Assembly (NCBI RefSeq): GCF_028372415.1
Contig: NC_092875.1
Span: 192,116,372-192,180,371 of the forward strand
Origin: Notamacropus eugenii
Taxonomy: Eukaryota > Chordata > Mammalia > Diprotodontia > Macropodidae
Reading direction: 5' to 3'
DNA length: 64,000 bases
Position numbers and translations under genes: made by a program. The notes under the pieces are model-generated. The model did no database searches, had not been told where the DNA came from, and was given only the letters and a program-made list of their open reading frames with translations. Every line of letters begins with the position of its first letter. Positions within the stretch are counted from its first letter, which is position 1. Below are positions 33,329 to 44,440 of this stretch, piece after piece.

Positions 33329-34771
33329 ATTCTGGGGGCAGAGCCAAGATGGTGGAATAGAAAGACTCATATACTCTAGCACTTCCCCACAGCCCACAAA
33401 ATATCTGTAAAAAATGACTCTCAACAAATTCTAGAGCAACAGAAGCCACAAAACAACAGAGTGAAAGAGGTTTCCAGCCAAAGGTAACCTGGAAGGCCAA
33501 CAGGAAAGGTCTATCTCACAGGACACTGAGCTGAGCAGAGCCTAGCCCTGGCCACAGGGGACCTGAAGAGACCTCCGGGGCAGAATTCCCAGTAGGGAGG
33601 GTCCCAGATCCCTCAACCCACAAGTGACAAAGAAAGCTCCAAAGGTCAGTGTGGGAGGGCTTTCCCAGCTGGACAAGAGGAGAATGGGGTCCCCCCAGCA
33701 CTGGCCCAAGATGGTGGCAGAGGAGGAGGTAGCAGCAGCAAGAACAGGTGGTGGGTAGCTACAGTGGCTGCAGAAGCAGTCTGGGTCTATTGTCCAGGCA
33801 GCTCAGCTTAAAGCCCCTGAGGGAATTGAGCAGCTGATCTGAACCTCAGCCTTCAGTGGCAGCCCTGCCCCCACCTAAAGTCCCTGGGGGAATTGAGCAG
33901 CTGATATGAATCTTAGCCTTGAGCATGGTACTGCAGGGAGGAGGAACACTAGGACCCTCCTCTTGACAAAGGATTCAGAAGTCAAGTAACTGGCTGAGAA
34001 AATGCCCCAAAAAGGAAAAAGAAATAAGACCATAGAAGGTTACTTTCTTGGTGAACAGGTGTCTCTTTCCATCCTTTCAGATGAGGAAGAACAAAGCATA
34101 CTGTCAGAGGAAGTCAAGGCTTCTATCTCCAGTACCTCCAAAATGAATACGAAATGGGCCCAGGTCACAGAAGAGCTTGAAAAGTGATTCAGCAGCTTGC
34201 TAAAAGAGAACCAAAAAAATGCTGAAGAAAATAACACCTTTAAAAATAGGCTAACTCAATTGGAAAAAGAGGTCCAAAAAGTCAATGAGGAAAAGGAGGC
34301 TTTAAAAAGCAGAGTTAGCCAAATGGAAAAGAAGGTTCAAAAGCTCACTGAGCAAAATAGTTCTTTAAAAGAGAGAGTGGAGTTCAGGGAAGCTAATGAC
34401 TTTGAGATAAACCAAGAAGTTAGAAAACAAAACCAAAAGATTGAAAAAATAGAAGATTATGGGAAACATCTCATTGAAAAAACAATTGACCTGGAAAATA
34501 GATCCAGGAGAGACAATTTAAAAATTATTGGACTACCCAAAAGCCATGATCAAAAAAAAAAGCCTAGATATTATCTTTCATGAAATTATCAAGGAAAACT
34601 GCCCTGATATTCTAGAAACAGAGGGCAAAATAAATATTGAAAGAATCCACCTATCACCTCCTGAAAGAGACACAAAAAAGAGAAACTCCTTGGAATACTG
34701 TGGCCAAATTTCGGAGTTCCCAGGTCAAGGAGAAAATATTGCAAGCAGCTAGAAAGAAACAATTCAAGTAT
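33329..34771 (+). mobile_element. L1 with intact 5' end, 5' UTR and ORF1 only
   Basis: Starts GGGGGCAGAGCCAAGATGGT, the hallmark of an L1 5' terminus. A GC-richer 5' UTR of about 670 bases follows, with a near-duplicate GGGAATTGAGCAGCTGAT at 33822 and 33892. ORF1 begins at 34002. L1 similarity stops abruptly near 34771, before ORF2. This 5'-complete, 3'-missing shape is the reverse of normal L1 truncation and suggests a later deletion or recombination. Confidence 0.85.
34002..34760 (+). pseudogene. L1 ORF1 (nucleic-acid-binding protein), broken and 3'-truncated
   Basis: The start MPQKGKRNKTIEGYF fits L1 ORF1p. The first frame stops after 61 codons at 34185. The same frame resumes at 34197 with a long heptad-rich coiled coil (NRLTQLEKEVQKVNEEKEAL and similar, about 90 residues), which forms the ORF1p trimer stalk. 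RRDNLKIIGLPKS then marks the start of the RRM-like domain. A frame change near 34550, at an A-run, moves to SLDIIFHEIIKENCPDIL and INIERIHLSP. The C-terminal domain is cut off. ORF1p normally coats L1 RNA. Confidence 0.85.
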
Positions 34772-34824
34772 TGTGAAAATACTTAATAAATAGAAATGAC
34801 TTAATAAATACTTATGATTGATTG

Positions 34825-34992
34825 AAATCAAGAAGACCTGGGTTTGCACCCCAGTAAACTCTATCTCTGAGTACCTGTGTAATGATGGGTTAATTACTCA
34901 AGCTTTGTGACCCAAAATTTCCCTTGTATAAAATAAAGTGTTTGGACTAGATGATCTGCAAGGTTCCTTGTAGCTCAGTGATCTATGATCTT
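34825..34992 (+). mobile_element. MIR-type SINE
   Basis: AAGAAGACCTGGGTTTGCAC, TTTGGACTAGATGATCTGCA and GTTCCTTGTAGCTCAGTGAT. The ATACTTAATAAATA and TTGATTGA just before it look like an L2 tail remnant. Confidence 0.6.
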
Positions 34993-36130
34993 AAAAATTC
35001 TTATATACTCATCAAAGGTATCATTTTTGGGAATGTAAACCCTATTCTAGAATCTGAACTTGGGGATCCTTCATCCATAATTTGGAGATATGATTATAGA
35101 AGTAAGCTCTTTAAAGTAAAATTTCAGGATGTCATACAGGTACTAATTGTTTTCATAGAAATAGGATTAAAGTGCCCAAATAAAGTGTTTCCTATTTAAT
35201 TTTTAATCTTATTTAATATTTAATCTTTCTTATTTAATTTCTCTAAAACCAAAAGTACTACAAACTGATGTTTCTACAATCCAAAATTAGTTTGAAATAA
35301 AACTATTCTTCCAATTTGTTTTTGCATGACAGATTTCTATGTTCACATCCTTCATCATTTATGTTTCATTGATTTAGTTAACCTAATTTAAATACTGAAA
35401 CAATTCCTAGGGAACTATAGTCTGTACAAAAACTTCACGATCATTATTAATGGTTACTTCTGGCAGCATATTCTTTGAGAAAGAGCCATATTACCTGTTA
35501 TAGAAAGGAAGAAAGTGTAGTGATATGCCCAAGGCTGACCCAATGAGTAAGTCATACAACCAATTTCATTAGAACTCCTAGGCCCTGGCACATGATATAA
35601 TTTCTTAGTTCTTGGAGCCACATGGCCTCTTGGGTGGAATTTCTACCTTAGTGTAGTGAGCCATTCTAAGAACCCTAATTATTCAAGTTATAATTGTAAT
35701 TTTGCAATTCTTTGCCTTGAACAGTTTTAAGTAAGGCATTTTACCTTCCAAAGTAGTAACTGATGACACAGACTTTTGCCATATTGAAAAGGCTCTTCCT
35801 AAACTCCTTTAATCTCTCCCCAAACACACATGAATAGGACTGACAGAGAGAGATATAAGTGAAATCTTAAAGTAAGCTGATTGTCTTCCATGGCCTCCTA
35901 CTTCCTATCCTGGCCTTGCCTGTATTTTTGGCATCCCCTTCCACACTCAGGCAGTCAGTTCCTTCATTCTATACCTGGTTGCCGAGGGGATGGAAGTGTG
36001 GATTCTACCTCCTCTATGGGAGTTTCCTTTGCCAAAGTTTTTCTAGGTCTTATCAAAACTTAGCTATTCAACTTGTTCAATCCATCAGAGCCTAAATTTA
36101 TCAGATAAGCAAAATCATTAATGCCTGAGA
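34993..36130. other. Unique sequence, no gene recognised
   Basis: AT-rich in the middle with a short self-similar TTTAATCTTATTTAATATTT stretch at 35195-35235. The weak MIR-like match at 35510-35600 was not convincing enough to call. Confidence 0.4.
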
Positions 36131-36134
36131 GTTG

Positions 36135-36300
36135 TTTATGAAAGAAAAAACTTTTATTAAGCAATTACTATGTCCTAGACACTGTACTAAGTACTTAGAA
36201 TAGAAATGCAACAAAGCAAAATAAGCCCTGTCCTTAAGAAACTTATATTTTAAAGGAGGAACATAAATCATTAAGGGAAGTTAGGTAAGAGACTCACTGA
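36135..36300 (+). repeat. Ancient interspersed repeat, 5' part
   Basis: CTTTTATTAAGCAATTACTA, GACACTGTACTAAGTACTTA and CCCTGTCCTTAAGAAACTTA; family of 4990. Confidence 0.55.
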
Positions 36301-36344
36301 AACACGATTTGTAAATGGTAGAAGGGAAATGATATGGAGGCCTA

Positions 36345-37465
36345 TTTTCCTGGCAAGCTAAGGCCAAAGTTTACTTTAACAGAACCCAGCATGGTTTCAG
36401 GGTTAAAGTAAGGTTCTGGTGGGTAGGAGAGTAAGAGAATAAGGAAGATTTGTTGCAGGCACCATTTCTTATATATTTTCTGTAATTTTATGATTATTTT
36501 CACATAGTAACAAATTTTCATTGAGTGAATGAATGATGTCAACCAAACCATGAGTTATTTGTATTTTAAGAGAGGACTCCTGTAGATAAAATGCTTTAAT
36601 TTCATTTTAATGTCTTTCTAATAGTGGAATTTCAGGTGGAGGGGCAGGAAATGAGAGTTAAGTTAAAAAAAAGAGTTGCCTGTCCCAACTTTGACTCCCT
36701 TTAAATTATTCCATTTGGGTTACCATATACTCTTCCTACCATAATACCAAACCTGATGAAAGAGATGTTAATAATCAAGGACAATGGGGCCGGAGAGCTG
36801 GAGTCAGGGCTTTGGCCACCACTGCTGACCCACACTTCTCCCTAATGCCCCCTCTTTTGTTGTCTCAGGGATCAGCGACTAGCTTAAGAGAGCTGGCTTT
36901 CACTTCTCTGTTGGGCTCTGGCATCTGGCCCTTCCAATCCCCTTCCCATTCTGGGCTGCCTCATGTTTACACAGCTAAAATGAAACTGTTGCCAGTGTTA
37001 ATACGGCATAATTTATAAGCTGAGAAGAGAACTCAGCGTGCATTCCCATTTCAAGTGAAACAGACTGTTACTTTCAAAACCAACTGAGGGGTGGAGGCAT
37101 TTTACAGAAACCAAGGCAACTGAAGACTCCCCAGATCTCTGCTATCTCACATTCCCCCCACCTCTCAGGAAGAATGCAGGGCCAGGATCCAGAGAAGGCA
37201 AATTTTAGCAAGGCTTTTTCCCGATTGGAGTGCCGAGTCAAGTTCTCTGTTCGAGCTTTCCCTCTGTTCTCCAGTTAGCATCTCAGATTTGGAAGGGTGA
37301 GTAGTGTTGAGGTCTGCCATATGAGGAGGGGCTCCTTAGGAAAGTCCAGTGTATACAGACTTGCTTCACACCTGGGGAGAGGAAATAGGAAGTTGTTGAC
37401 TCTGGCCAATTTGAGGAATTCCTCAAGGGTCCCCTCGGCAATAAAACAAACAAATAAATAAACAG
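36345..37465. other. Unique, partly GC-richer sequence
   Basis: The stretch 36790-37290 is repeat-free and of mixed composition, with no open frame that looks like an exon. A candidate for conserved non-coding DNA, by inference only. Confidence 0.4.
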
Positions 37466-37469
37466 AAAA

Positions 37470-37990
37470 CCCCAAGTATTTATTAAGTATGGATTATGAA
37501 CCAGACACTGTGCCAGTCACTGTGCAAGTGAAGACAAAAAGAAAATTCTCTACCCTTGTGTAGCTTACTTTCTACAAATAGAGAAAACGTGCATAAATAA
37601 GTATACATGAAATGTTGTTGTTTAGGCATTTTCAGTACTACCTGACTCTTTGTGGCCCCATTTGGGGTTTTCTTGGCAAAGATCCTAAAGTAGTTTGCCA
37701 TTTCCTTCTCCAGCTCATTTTATGGATGAGGAAACTGAGGCAAGCACAGTTAAATGACCTGCCTTGGGTCACACAGTCACTAAACATTTGAAGCTAGATT
37801 TGAACTCAGGTCTTTCTGATGCCAGACCTGGTATTTTATCCACTGTGCCACCTATATAAATTGTAGATAAGGTGATCTTGGTGAAGAGATATTCGTAGCT
37901 GGGGTTGCAGGTTGCAGGGATCAAGAAAGGTCTAATGAAGGAGGGAGTATTTGAGTTGAGCTTTGAAGGAAACTTAATAGGAGAGAGAGG
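37470..37990 (+). repeat. Ancient interspersed repeat split by a SINE
   Basis: The left part (37470-37611) has AAGTATTTATTAAGTATGGA and GACACTGTGCCAGTCACTGT. The right part (37856-37990) has AAATTGTAGATAAGGTGATC and GAGTTGAGCTTTGAAGGAAA. The SINE at 37612-37855 lies between. Confidence 0.55.
37612..37855 (-). mobile_element. tRNA-headed SINE with BovB-like tail
   Basis: Tail TGTTGTTGTTTAGGCATTTT, core ATTTTATGGATGAGGAAACT, and head end TTTATCCACTGTGCCACCTA. Full length. Confidence 0.8.
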
Positions 37991-37997
37991 GCAGGGG

Positions 37998-38000
<3 letters not shown>

Positions 38001-38041
<41 letters not shown>
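38001..38041. repeat. (GA)n microsatellite
   Basis: Pure GA run sitting exactly between two copies of the same ancient repeat. Confidence 0.95.
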
Positions 38042-38042
<1 letters not shown>

Positions 38043-38045
<3 letters not shown>

Positions 38046-38395
38046 TATTAAGCACTTCATAGTGCCAGCACAGTGCTAAGTACAAATACAAGCAAAAATA
38101 GTACCCTGCTCTGAAGAACAATGCAAACAGTGGAGGTAGAAAGGGGCAGTAACTGCAGGTTCTGGCATGACTGGAGAGTGAGTTGAGGCAGGAGAACTTG
38201 AAGTGAACATGGCTGAGAGCCCTACTGAAACAGCTGCCCAGGCAAGGAACTCCCCAGTAAAAAGGAAGGCAGGAACTAAGGATTCTAACATGCAGAGAAG
38301 AAAAGCAATGCATTCCAGGCATAGGCCTCAGCCATTACAAAGGCACAGAGAGGTAAATGGAATTCATCCGGGCATTCTGAAGGCCCATTTGAAAA
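38043..38395 (+). repeat. Ancient interspersed repeat, second adjacent copy
   Basis: CTTTATTAAGCACTTCATAG, CAGCACAGTGCTAAGTACAA, GCATTCCAGGCATAGGCCTC and TTACAAAGGCACAGAG follow the family order. A 92-codon frame here is a by-product. Confidence 0.55.
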
Positions 38396-38837
38396 CCTAC
38401 AGCTTCATTCTAGGCCCCACCACCAATCTTAGCCTTAGACAGTCAGGAATAGGAAAAAAGGAGTCTAAGGCTGTTTCTTAGCATCAAGTCTTTAAAAAAA
38501 AAAAACAGTTCTGCTCCAACTTTGGACAGTCCTCATGAACTACATTCTTTGTCACCCACCTATCTCCTCTTGCACTAGTGACTTGTAAGCATCCTTGTCC
38601 CTGGGTGTTCAAGTGCCTGGTTCTCAGGTAGCCTCTGTCAGCCTTCCCTAGTACTGAGCCATGGCCTACCAGTTATACCAAGTGTAACAGCCCTTCCCAA
38701 TACTACTTTCAGTTTGGATACTTCCATCAACACTGAGGTAAAATACCAGAATGTAAGAACAAAGAATTTAATGGGGTCTATAGAATTAGTAAGATCATTG
38801 GTACTCAAAGCAAGTTGTACCTAAGTCTAGAAAGGAA

Positions 38838-39082
38838 GGAAATGAGCATTTATTAGTCACCTACTATATATCAGGTTCTGTGCTAAGTGTTTTACAAACA
38901 TCTCATTTGATCCTCATAACCACACTATGAGGTATGTGCCATTATTATCCCTATTTTACACTTGGGAAAATTGAGGCAGACAGAGGTTAAGTGACACAAT
39001 TAGGAAATACGTGAGGCTAGATTTGAACTCAGCTCTTCCTGACTCTAGGAACAACAACATTCTAGCCATTGTGCCATCTGTC
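38838..39082 (-). mobile_element. MIR SINE, near full length
   Basis: GAGCATTTATTAGTCACCTA, TCTCATTTGATCCTCATAAC, CTATGAGGTATGTGCCATTA, GAGGCAGACAGAGGTTAAGT and GATTTGAACTCAGCTCTTCC. One of the most complete MIRs in the window. Confidence 0.8.
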
Positions 39083-39529
39083 TAGAACAAATATCCACAG
39101 TTATTCCCTTACTAGAGAGCAATAATAAAGATATTTACAAATAGTACAGAGGGTGGGGAGAAAGGATATCCTGAAGTCCTAATCCCTTTCCAACCTTCCT
39201 GAAGAGCTAGGAGCTTGGAGAGCTGATGCTATAAATGGTTATCTAAATTGGAGCTTTTGAGTCTCTCTTACCTCCATAGCTGGGTCAATTTAACTTATGT
39301 AATTAGTTCTGCCCAATATTCTGAGCTCAAAGTTAATCATGGGCAGAGAGCATTAAAGGAGACTTAAGACAGTTGTTTTCACGTTTAATGATGGTAAAAT
39401 GTTTCCTCCTGGTTTTTCTCTGACTCATAAATTTCATTTCCTCAATAACCGAATCCTGCCTTATTTCTTAGGATCTGAAATCCAGCCTGGTCCTTTTTCT
39501 GAATGGCTTGGCTACCTGAGCCTTGGTTA

Positions 39530-39930
39530 CCAAGGAATCACAGAATTCTGGTGTTGGAAGGGACCTCATCAGTCATCTGGTACCTATCACCCAACCCAGT
39601 AGCATGATTCTCCATTAACATCTTCATTAAAAAGTTCAACTGCCTCTTCTTCTTCTTGAAAACCTAAAGTGATGCCAGATTCACCACTTCTGAAGACCAT
39701 CTATTCTATTTTTGGATGGTTCTATTAGAAAGCTTTTGTTTCTTAAATTTAACAAAAATCTTTGTCCCTGTAAAATCTACCAATTAGCTCTAACTTCCAC
39801 GAACAACTCAAATATTTTTTGTTCAAGGATCATTGACTTTTATTCCTATACTCTTTGTTCATTTCCAGTTTTCCAGGGACTGATGAACATTGACACTGGC
39901 ATTGAAAGATGAGTTATTTACCTATGCCAT
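39530..39930 (+). mobile_element. CR1/L3 LINE 3' fragment
   Basis: AATCACAGAATTCTGGTGTT, GGAAGGGACCTCATCAGTCA and CTTGAAAACCTAAAGTGATG follow CR1/L3 3' sequence. Overlapping frames are not genes. Confidence 0.6.
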
Positions 39931-40077
39931 TCAGGTACTCTGCCCATACTAACGCCCCCGTTATCTCCATAATAATCAATACCTATTTCCTTCCCCACAC
40001 CAGTTCTCCATGTTTTTCTGAATGACCAACCAAATGAACACAGGGCCATATTTTTCTTTCCAATTACTAAAATTTAC

Positions 40078-40237
40078 CTTTTTTGAGTCCGCTTGTGTTT
40101 GGCACATTGATAGTTTTTGTTCCTCCACTTGTGTCTTTTTCCTTTTCTTTTTCATTTTTGTGGACAGGGTTAAGAAGATCCAGTGGAGTTGGTAGGATAA
40201 AAGGCCCACTGGTAAGACTGGATCTGCCATGGAAACA
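40078..40237 (-). other. Weak candidate coding exon
   Basis: The minus strand has a T-rich tract ending TTGCTTTGCCAAG at 40238, then an open frame CFHGRSSLTSGPFILPTP, then a charged KNEKEKEKDTSGG stretch, and AAAAAG|GTAAAT as a donor-like site at 40077. The frame stays open upstream to 40369, including a hydrophobic run. No homologue is recognised and no further exon was found. It may well be chance. Confidence 0.18.
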
Positions 40238-40623
40238 CTTGGCAAAGCAAAATAATACAAACAAAATAAAAACACCAACAGAGACAGTGTTTGGAACAGG
40301 TCCAGTAACTCTGTAGGGGATGTGGGCTGCTCTGGCTTCTTCCAGACGTCCACCAATAGGCACCTCCAAAGAAAGTAAGAAGACATTTGCTATAGCAGTC
40401 TTGAAATGAATCCCAGGGTCCTATAAAATACAGCAGGCAGTCAAAAGGGACTGAGTGGAAAACTCTTTATTTTATTTTTCCAGGGCACATTCAATAAGAT
40501 GAAGTTAACATCTCTTTTCCATGAGACTCCCTGAGGGAAATATGGGACAGACTGTCTATGTAAGTTCAAATCTCGTTCAAAATAGGATGTCTGAAAGAGC
40601 CATGGTTCCATTAAGCAAACTTT

Positions 40624-40625
<2 letters not shown>

Positions 40626-40681
<56 letters not shown>
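40626..40681. repeat. (CA)n microsatellite
   Basis: 28 uninterrupted CA units. Confidence 0.95.
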
Positions 40682-40684
<3 letters not shown>

Positions 40685-41324
40685 CATGGTCTCTACAAAT
40701 AGCTCAGTAAAGCATGGTTCATAATAACCTCGATTTATCTAATTCTCCCAATTCTCTACACCTCCACATTTCTCAGCCTGTCCTTCTAAACCCTCCCCCT
40801 GCTTCACAGTGATGAGCATAACCCTATCTGATAGAAAGATAAGTCCCCCTTCTCCCCAATCCTGTTTCCCAACCACCTTGCTCTTCTTTGCTAAAGATGT
40901 TTTGGAATTGCAACAGGAACTTGGAGTCCAAGAGACTGACTGTTTTGTCTGTTCTCCAAGTCAATGAGTACATAAGATATGGTGGTAGCAGGGTCCAAGT
41001 TGTCCTGTACATTTCTTGATTCTGCAGACAGACTTGAGGTTCACCACCAGAGAATCACCACCAAGAAAATTCTCATTGGGTGAAATTTCTAGTACACTTT
41101 GGAAGCAGAATGGAAAAGAAAGGGAACTTTGTGATGCTTCAACTCTTAGTAACTGACTTGCCTGTCATCAACAGAGGGAGATGTCATAGCAAATCCAAGT
41201 GTCTCTTTCTTTCTCTCTCTGTCTCTGTCTTTCTCCCTCTGTTTCATAAAGGTATATGTGAAACTCAAGGAAACGTTTCCTCTCTATTCCTAGAGAAGAA
41301 AACACTTGAGAGATTGGGTAAGTT

Positions 41325-41435
41325 GAACTACAAGATCACAGGACCTAGAATTGGAAGGAATCTTAGAGATAATCATTTCCAAATCACCAAATTCCTAATT
41401 TTACTGGTGAAGAGACTGAGACCAAGAGGTTAGAT
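41325..41435 (-). mobile_element. MIR-type fragment
   Basis: ACCTAGAATTGGAAGGAATC, TTAGAGATAATCATTTCC and AAGAGACTGAGACCAAGAGG. Confidence 0.55.
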
Positions 41436-41479
41436 AATAACGGTTCACAGTGATACAGTACTTTGAGATTTAAAAGCAC

Positions 41480-41710
41480 CACAGTGAAGAGGTAGATCTG
41501 GAGTCAGGAAGCCCCAAGCTCAAACCTTGCCTCACACCTTTATTAGCTGCATGACCCTGGTCAAGACCTCTGCCTCAGTTTCTGTATCTGTAAAATGGGA
41601 ATAATAATAGGCTCTGCCTCCCAGGATTTTTGTGAAGGTCAAATGAAATAATATTTATACATCATTTCTCAAACTCTAAGTGCTGGATAAATGCTATTAT
41701 TACTTTCATT
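41480..41710 (+). mobile_element. MIR SINE, near full length
   Basis: GCTGCATGACCCTGGTCAAG, TTTCTGTATCTGTAAAATGG, CTCTGCCTCCCAGGATTTTT and CTAAGTGCTGGATAAATGCT. Confidence 0.75.
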
Positions 41711-41984
41711 AATTACCCTACCTGATTAGGGTATGATTTAAACTGCACTTAATGAAGGAACATTTACCACCATCTGAAAGAGTCAAACCATTGGTTTGTT
41801 TGTTTGTTTGATCATTTTGCATTTTAGTAGAATGATATTCCTGGTTCTTAAGTAATTAAGCTGTCATGCAAGGAACCAAAGAAAACAAAGTGAAAGCAAG
41901 AGGTCTAAACTAACATTTCTATTGTAGGATAACTGTGATCTGTCTACTGGGATTTTTGTTTTACTATATTTTCTAGACCATGGC

Positions 41985-42150
41985 TTTATTTGTGAAAGAA
42001 ACCTTAGAGGTCATCTAACCCAAATTCATTTTACAAACGAGACAACTAAAGTGCTGGGAAAGGGGATGACTTTCAGGTTGTAGAAGATGTATATGAGATT
42101 CAAATTCAGTCTCCAGATTCAGTACTCTTTCTGATAACACCACACAGGCA
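41985..42150 (-). mobile_element. MIR-type fragment
   Basis: CCTTAGAGGTCATCTAACCC, ATTTTACAAACGAGACAACT and AGATTCAAATTCAGTCTCC. Confidence 0.6.
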
Positions 42151-42507
42151 TTCTTGTTCTATCTGGGGAACACATTATTTGATTTGTTTTATATATTAAT
42201 AACTGTAATAACAGCTTGAATTAAATCTAATTAGCCCATTGTCCTCTAGAGCAGTGGAATCCTTGCTTACCTTAGAAAATCACAAATGAACATTTTCCAT
42301 GTCATATTGTATTTTTCTTTATTTTGTTAAGCATTTACCAGTTACACTTTAATCTAGTTCCTGCTAGGATTTGATACTTATAAACAGTGTAAAGTTACCA
42401 CAAACCACCTTGGAACTCTCTTTGGCTTTGCTTTTTTAATCTTATTATTATTATAAAACTATATTTATCAGGGGAATATGTGTACGATGCTGTCCTGGGT
42501 GTTAATG

Positions 42508-42509
<2 letters not shown>

Positions 42510-42575
<66 letters not shown>

Positions 42576-42590
42576 AAGAAAGAAAATAGT
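42510..42590. repeat. (ACAG)n(ATAG)n compound tetranucleotide repeat
   Basis: About nine ACAG units pass into about seven ATAG units, then GAAAGAAAGAAAAT. Confidence 0.95.
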
Positions 42591-42779
42591 TTCCTTCTAG
42601 AAGTTTATAACAAATACCTTCCTGATTGGCCTCCTCTCTTCTGAAATAAATTTATTTGAATTAAAGTTCAACAAGAATTTATTAAGTTCTATTATGTGTA
42701 ATAATGTGGTAGGTCCTGCGTATAGGAAGAATTTTTTTAAAGGCATAGTTCCTGTGGTCAAGAGGCTTTTTGTCTCTAG

Positions 42780-43010
42780 GTAATATGGTACTGTGGATAA
42801 AATACTAAAGTTGGAGTCCTGAAAACCTCTGTTCAAATCTTGCCTCAGAAACTTGCTAAATCTGTAACCCTGGGCAATTTACTTAATCCCACTGATAATT
42901 CACCACCCAGTGGGGATCACAATAGCACCTGCTTGAAGTTTGAGGATCAAATGAGTTCCTGAATGTAAAATGCTTTGCAAACTTTAAAATGATCTAAAAG
43001 TGTTACTGTT
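42780..43010 (+). mobile_element. MIR-type SINE
   Basis: Head ACTGTGGATAAAATACTAA with TTCAAATCTTGCCTCAG, then ACCCTGGGCAATTTACTTAA and TGCTTTGCAAACTTTAAAAT. Confidence 0.65.
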
Positions 43011-43257
43011 TTTGTCTAATGGGATGAGGAGGAGATACAACATAAAATGTAACATTGTAGAGCAGAGTAGAGAGCAAAAGAGAAATCCAAAATGCTCTAG
43101 GAAAATTTAGGAAGGGGAAACCCTCTCAACCCCTCATCTCACAAAGATGTTATGAGAATTCAGTGGTGAATATCCAAGAAAACCTTAAGGATGAAGCAAA
43201 AGAGCATCGTAGGGCTTATATTGAAGGGAAATAGTGCATAATATTACCACCTTGATC

Positions 43258-43375
43258 AGAAAATCACAGATTTAGGACTAGAAAGGACCTCAGAAACCAA
43301 CACATTTTACAGAAAAAGAAATTGAGGCACAAAGCAGTTAAGTGACTTTACTCAGACTCTAGGAAGGGATATGTT
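43258..43375 (-). mobile_element. MIR-type fragment
   Basis: CTAGAAAGGACCTCAGAAAC and CATTTTACAGAAAAAGAAAT. Confidence 0.55.
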
Positions 43376-43389
43376 TGAGAATTGTTGTC

Positions 43390-43635
43390 CTAGTTACCAT
43401 TAGTTAAGCAGCAAGCAAGCATTGATAGAGCTCTTACAAAATAGCATGCATATGCTACCTCATTTGATTCTCCCAATAACCCTGGGAAGTAGGTGAGGAA
43501 ACTGATGTTGAGAGAAATTAAGTGACTTGTCCAGGGTCACATAGCTAATAAGTATTGGAGACAGGATTTGAACTTGGGCCTTCTTAACTCCAACTCTAGG
43601 TCTCTTAGCTACTGTGTCATTCAACTGCCTCAGCT
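43390..43635 (-). mobile_element. MIR SINE, near full length
   Basis: CTACCTCATTTGATTCTCCC, AGTAGGTGAGGAAACTGATG, GACTTGTCCAGGGTCACATA and GGATTTGAACTTGGGCCTTC. Confidence 0.75.
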
Positions 43636-43734
43636 ATTATTGACAGTTAAAAACTCAAATCTGCCCTTTTTTCAGAAGAAAGAGAATTGCCCCACAAACA
43701 TAGGACTATTTCTTTTGTTACTAGTTAACATTTT

Positions 43735-43825
43735 ATTATTTGTTTATTTTTATTTTAAATTATTTTAAATTTATGTTTAATTTTATTAATTATTTTATGT
43801 TTTAATTATTTATTATTATTCCCAA
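43735..43825. repeat. AT-rich TTTTATTTTAAATTATT stretch
   Basis: Low-complexity T/A sequence. Confidence 0.7.
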
Positions 43826-43889
43826 ATGTCCAGGAAATACTTAGACGTAAAATAAGCAATTCTGAACATTATTAACTGTCATGACCCAA

Positions 43890-44440
43890 TCCCACCTCTG
43901 TCTTGGCCTCCCCATTAGGTAATGTAAATATGGACATGGGTGCTTAAAGACAACAGATTCAGCCAACTACTTAATACATATATCAGTGAACCACTCAGAG
44001 ACTGAACTGCGTTTTACAAGAATCACTTTCTATCTTTTTTAGGTTTCCTCTGAGTCTCTTACTGCTTTTCTCCCACTCCAGTCTGGATTCATCCTTGTTT
44101 TGGGCCCTAATGAATTCCCCCTGGTCCTGAGATCCTTTCCTCTGATTGAAGGTTGGAGAGCTCCTCTCTGAATCTCCATTTAAGGAGGGCACCCAGGTCA
44201 GCCATCTCTTCATTTTCCCACCCAGCTGCATCCTCTGGATTTCTACATCATGCTCCTAACCCTGGGTATCTTCCTTGGTCTTCCCCTTTCCCCTTTTCAG
44301 CTTCTGACTTTTTTATTATTCCCTATTAGAATGTAAGGTCCTTGAGGACAGGGACTCGGTTTTTATAGTTGTGCATATTCCAATCTTTAGCAAGGTGTCT
44401 GACACATAGTAAAGTGTTTATGAATGTTTTGTTGATTTAA
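43890..44440 (+). mobile_element. L2-tailed interspersed repeat, second copy
   Basis: TCTGATTGAAGGTTGGAGAG, TCCATTTAAGGAGGGCACCC, GCCATCTCTTCATTTTCCCA and TGGATTTCTACATCATGCTC parallel the repeat at 15830. The tail GTCCTTGAGGACAGGGACTC to CACATAGTAAAGTGTTTATG is L2-like. Confidence 0.65.

Noticed and set aside
35465-35620. Possible MIR (minus)
   Set aside because: Only a few scattered matches (GATATGCCCAAGGCTGACCC); too weak to call.
37921-38322. 133-codon minus-strand frame
   Set aside because: Spans a GA microsatellite and antisense sequence of an ancient repeat.
39976-40386. 136-codon minus-strand frame
   Set aside because: It overlaps the weaker exon candidate in another frame and has no recognisable domain or splice context of its own.
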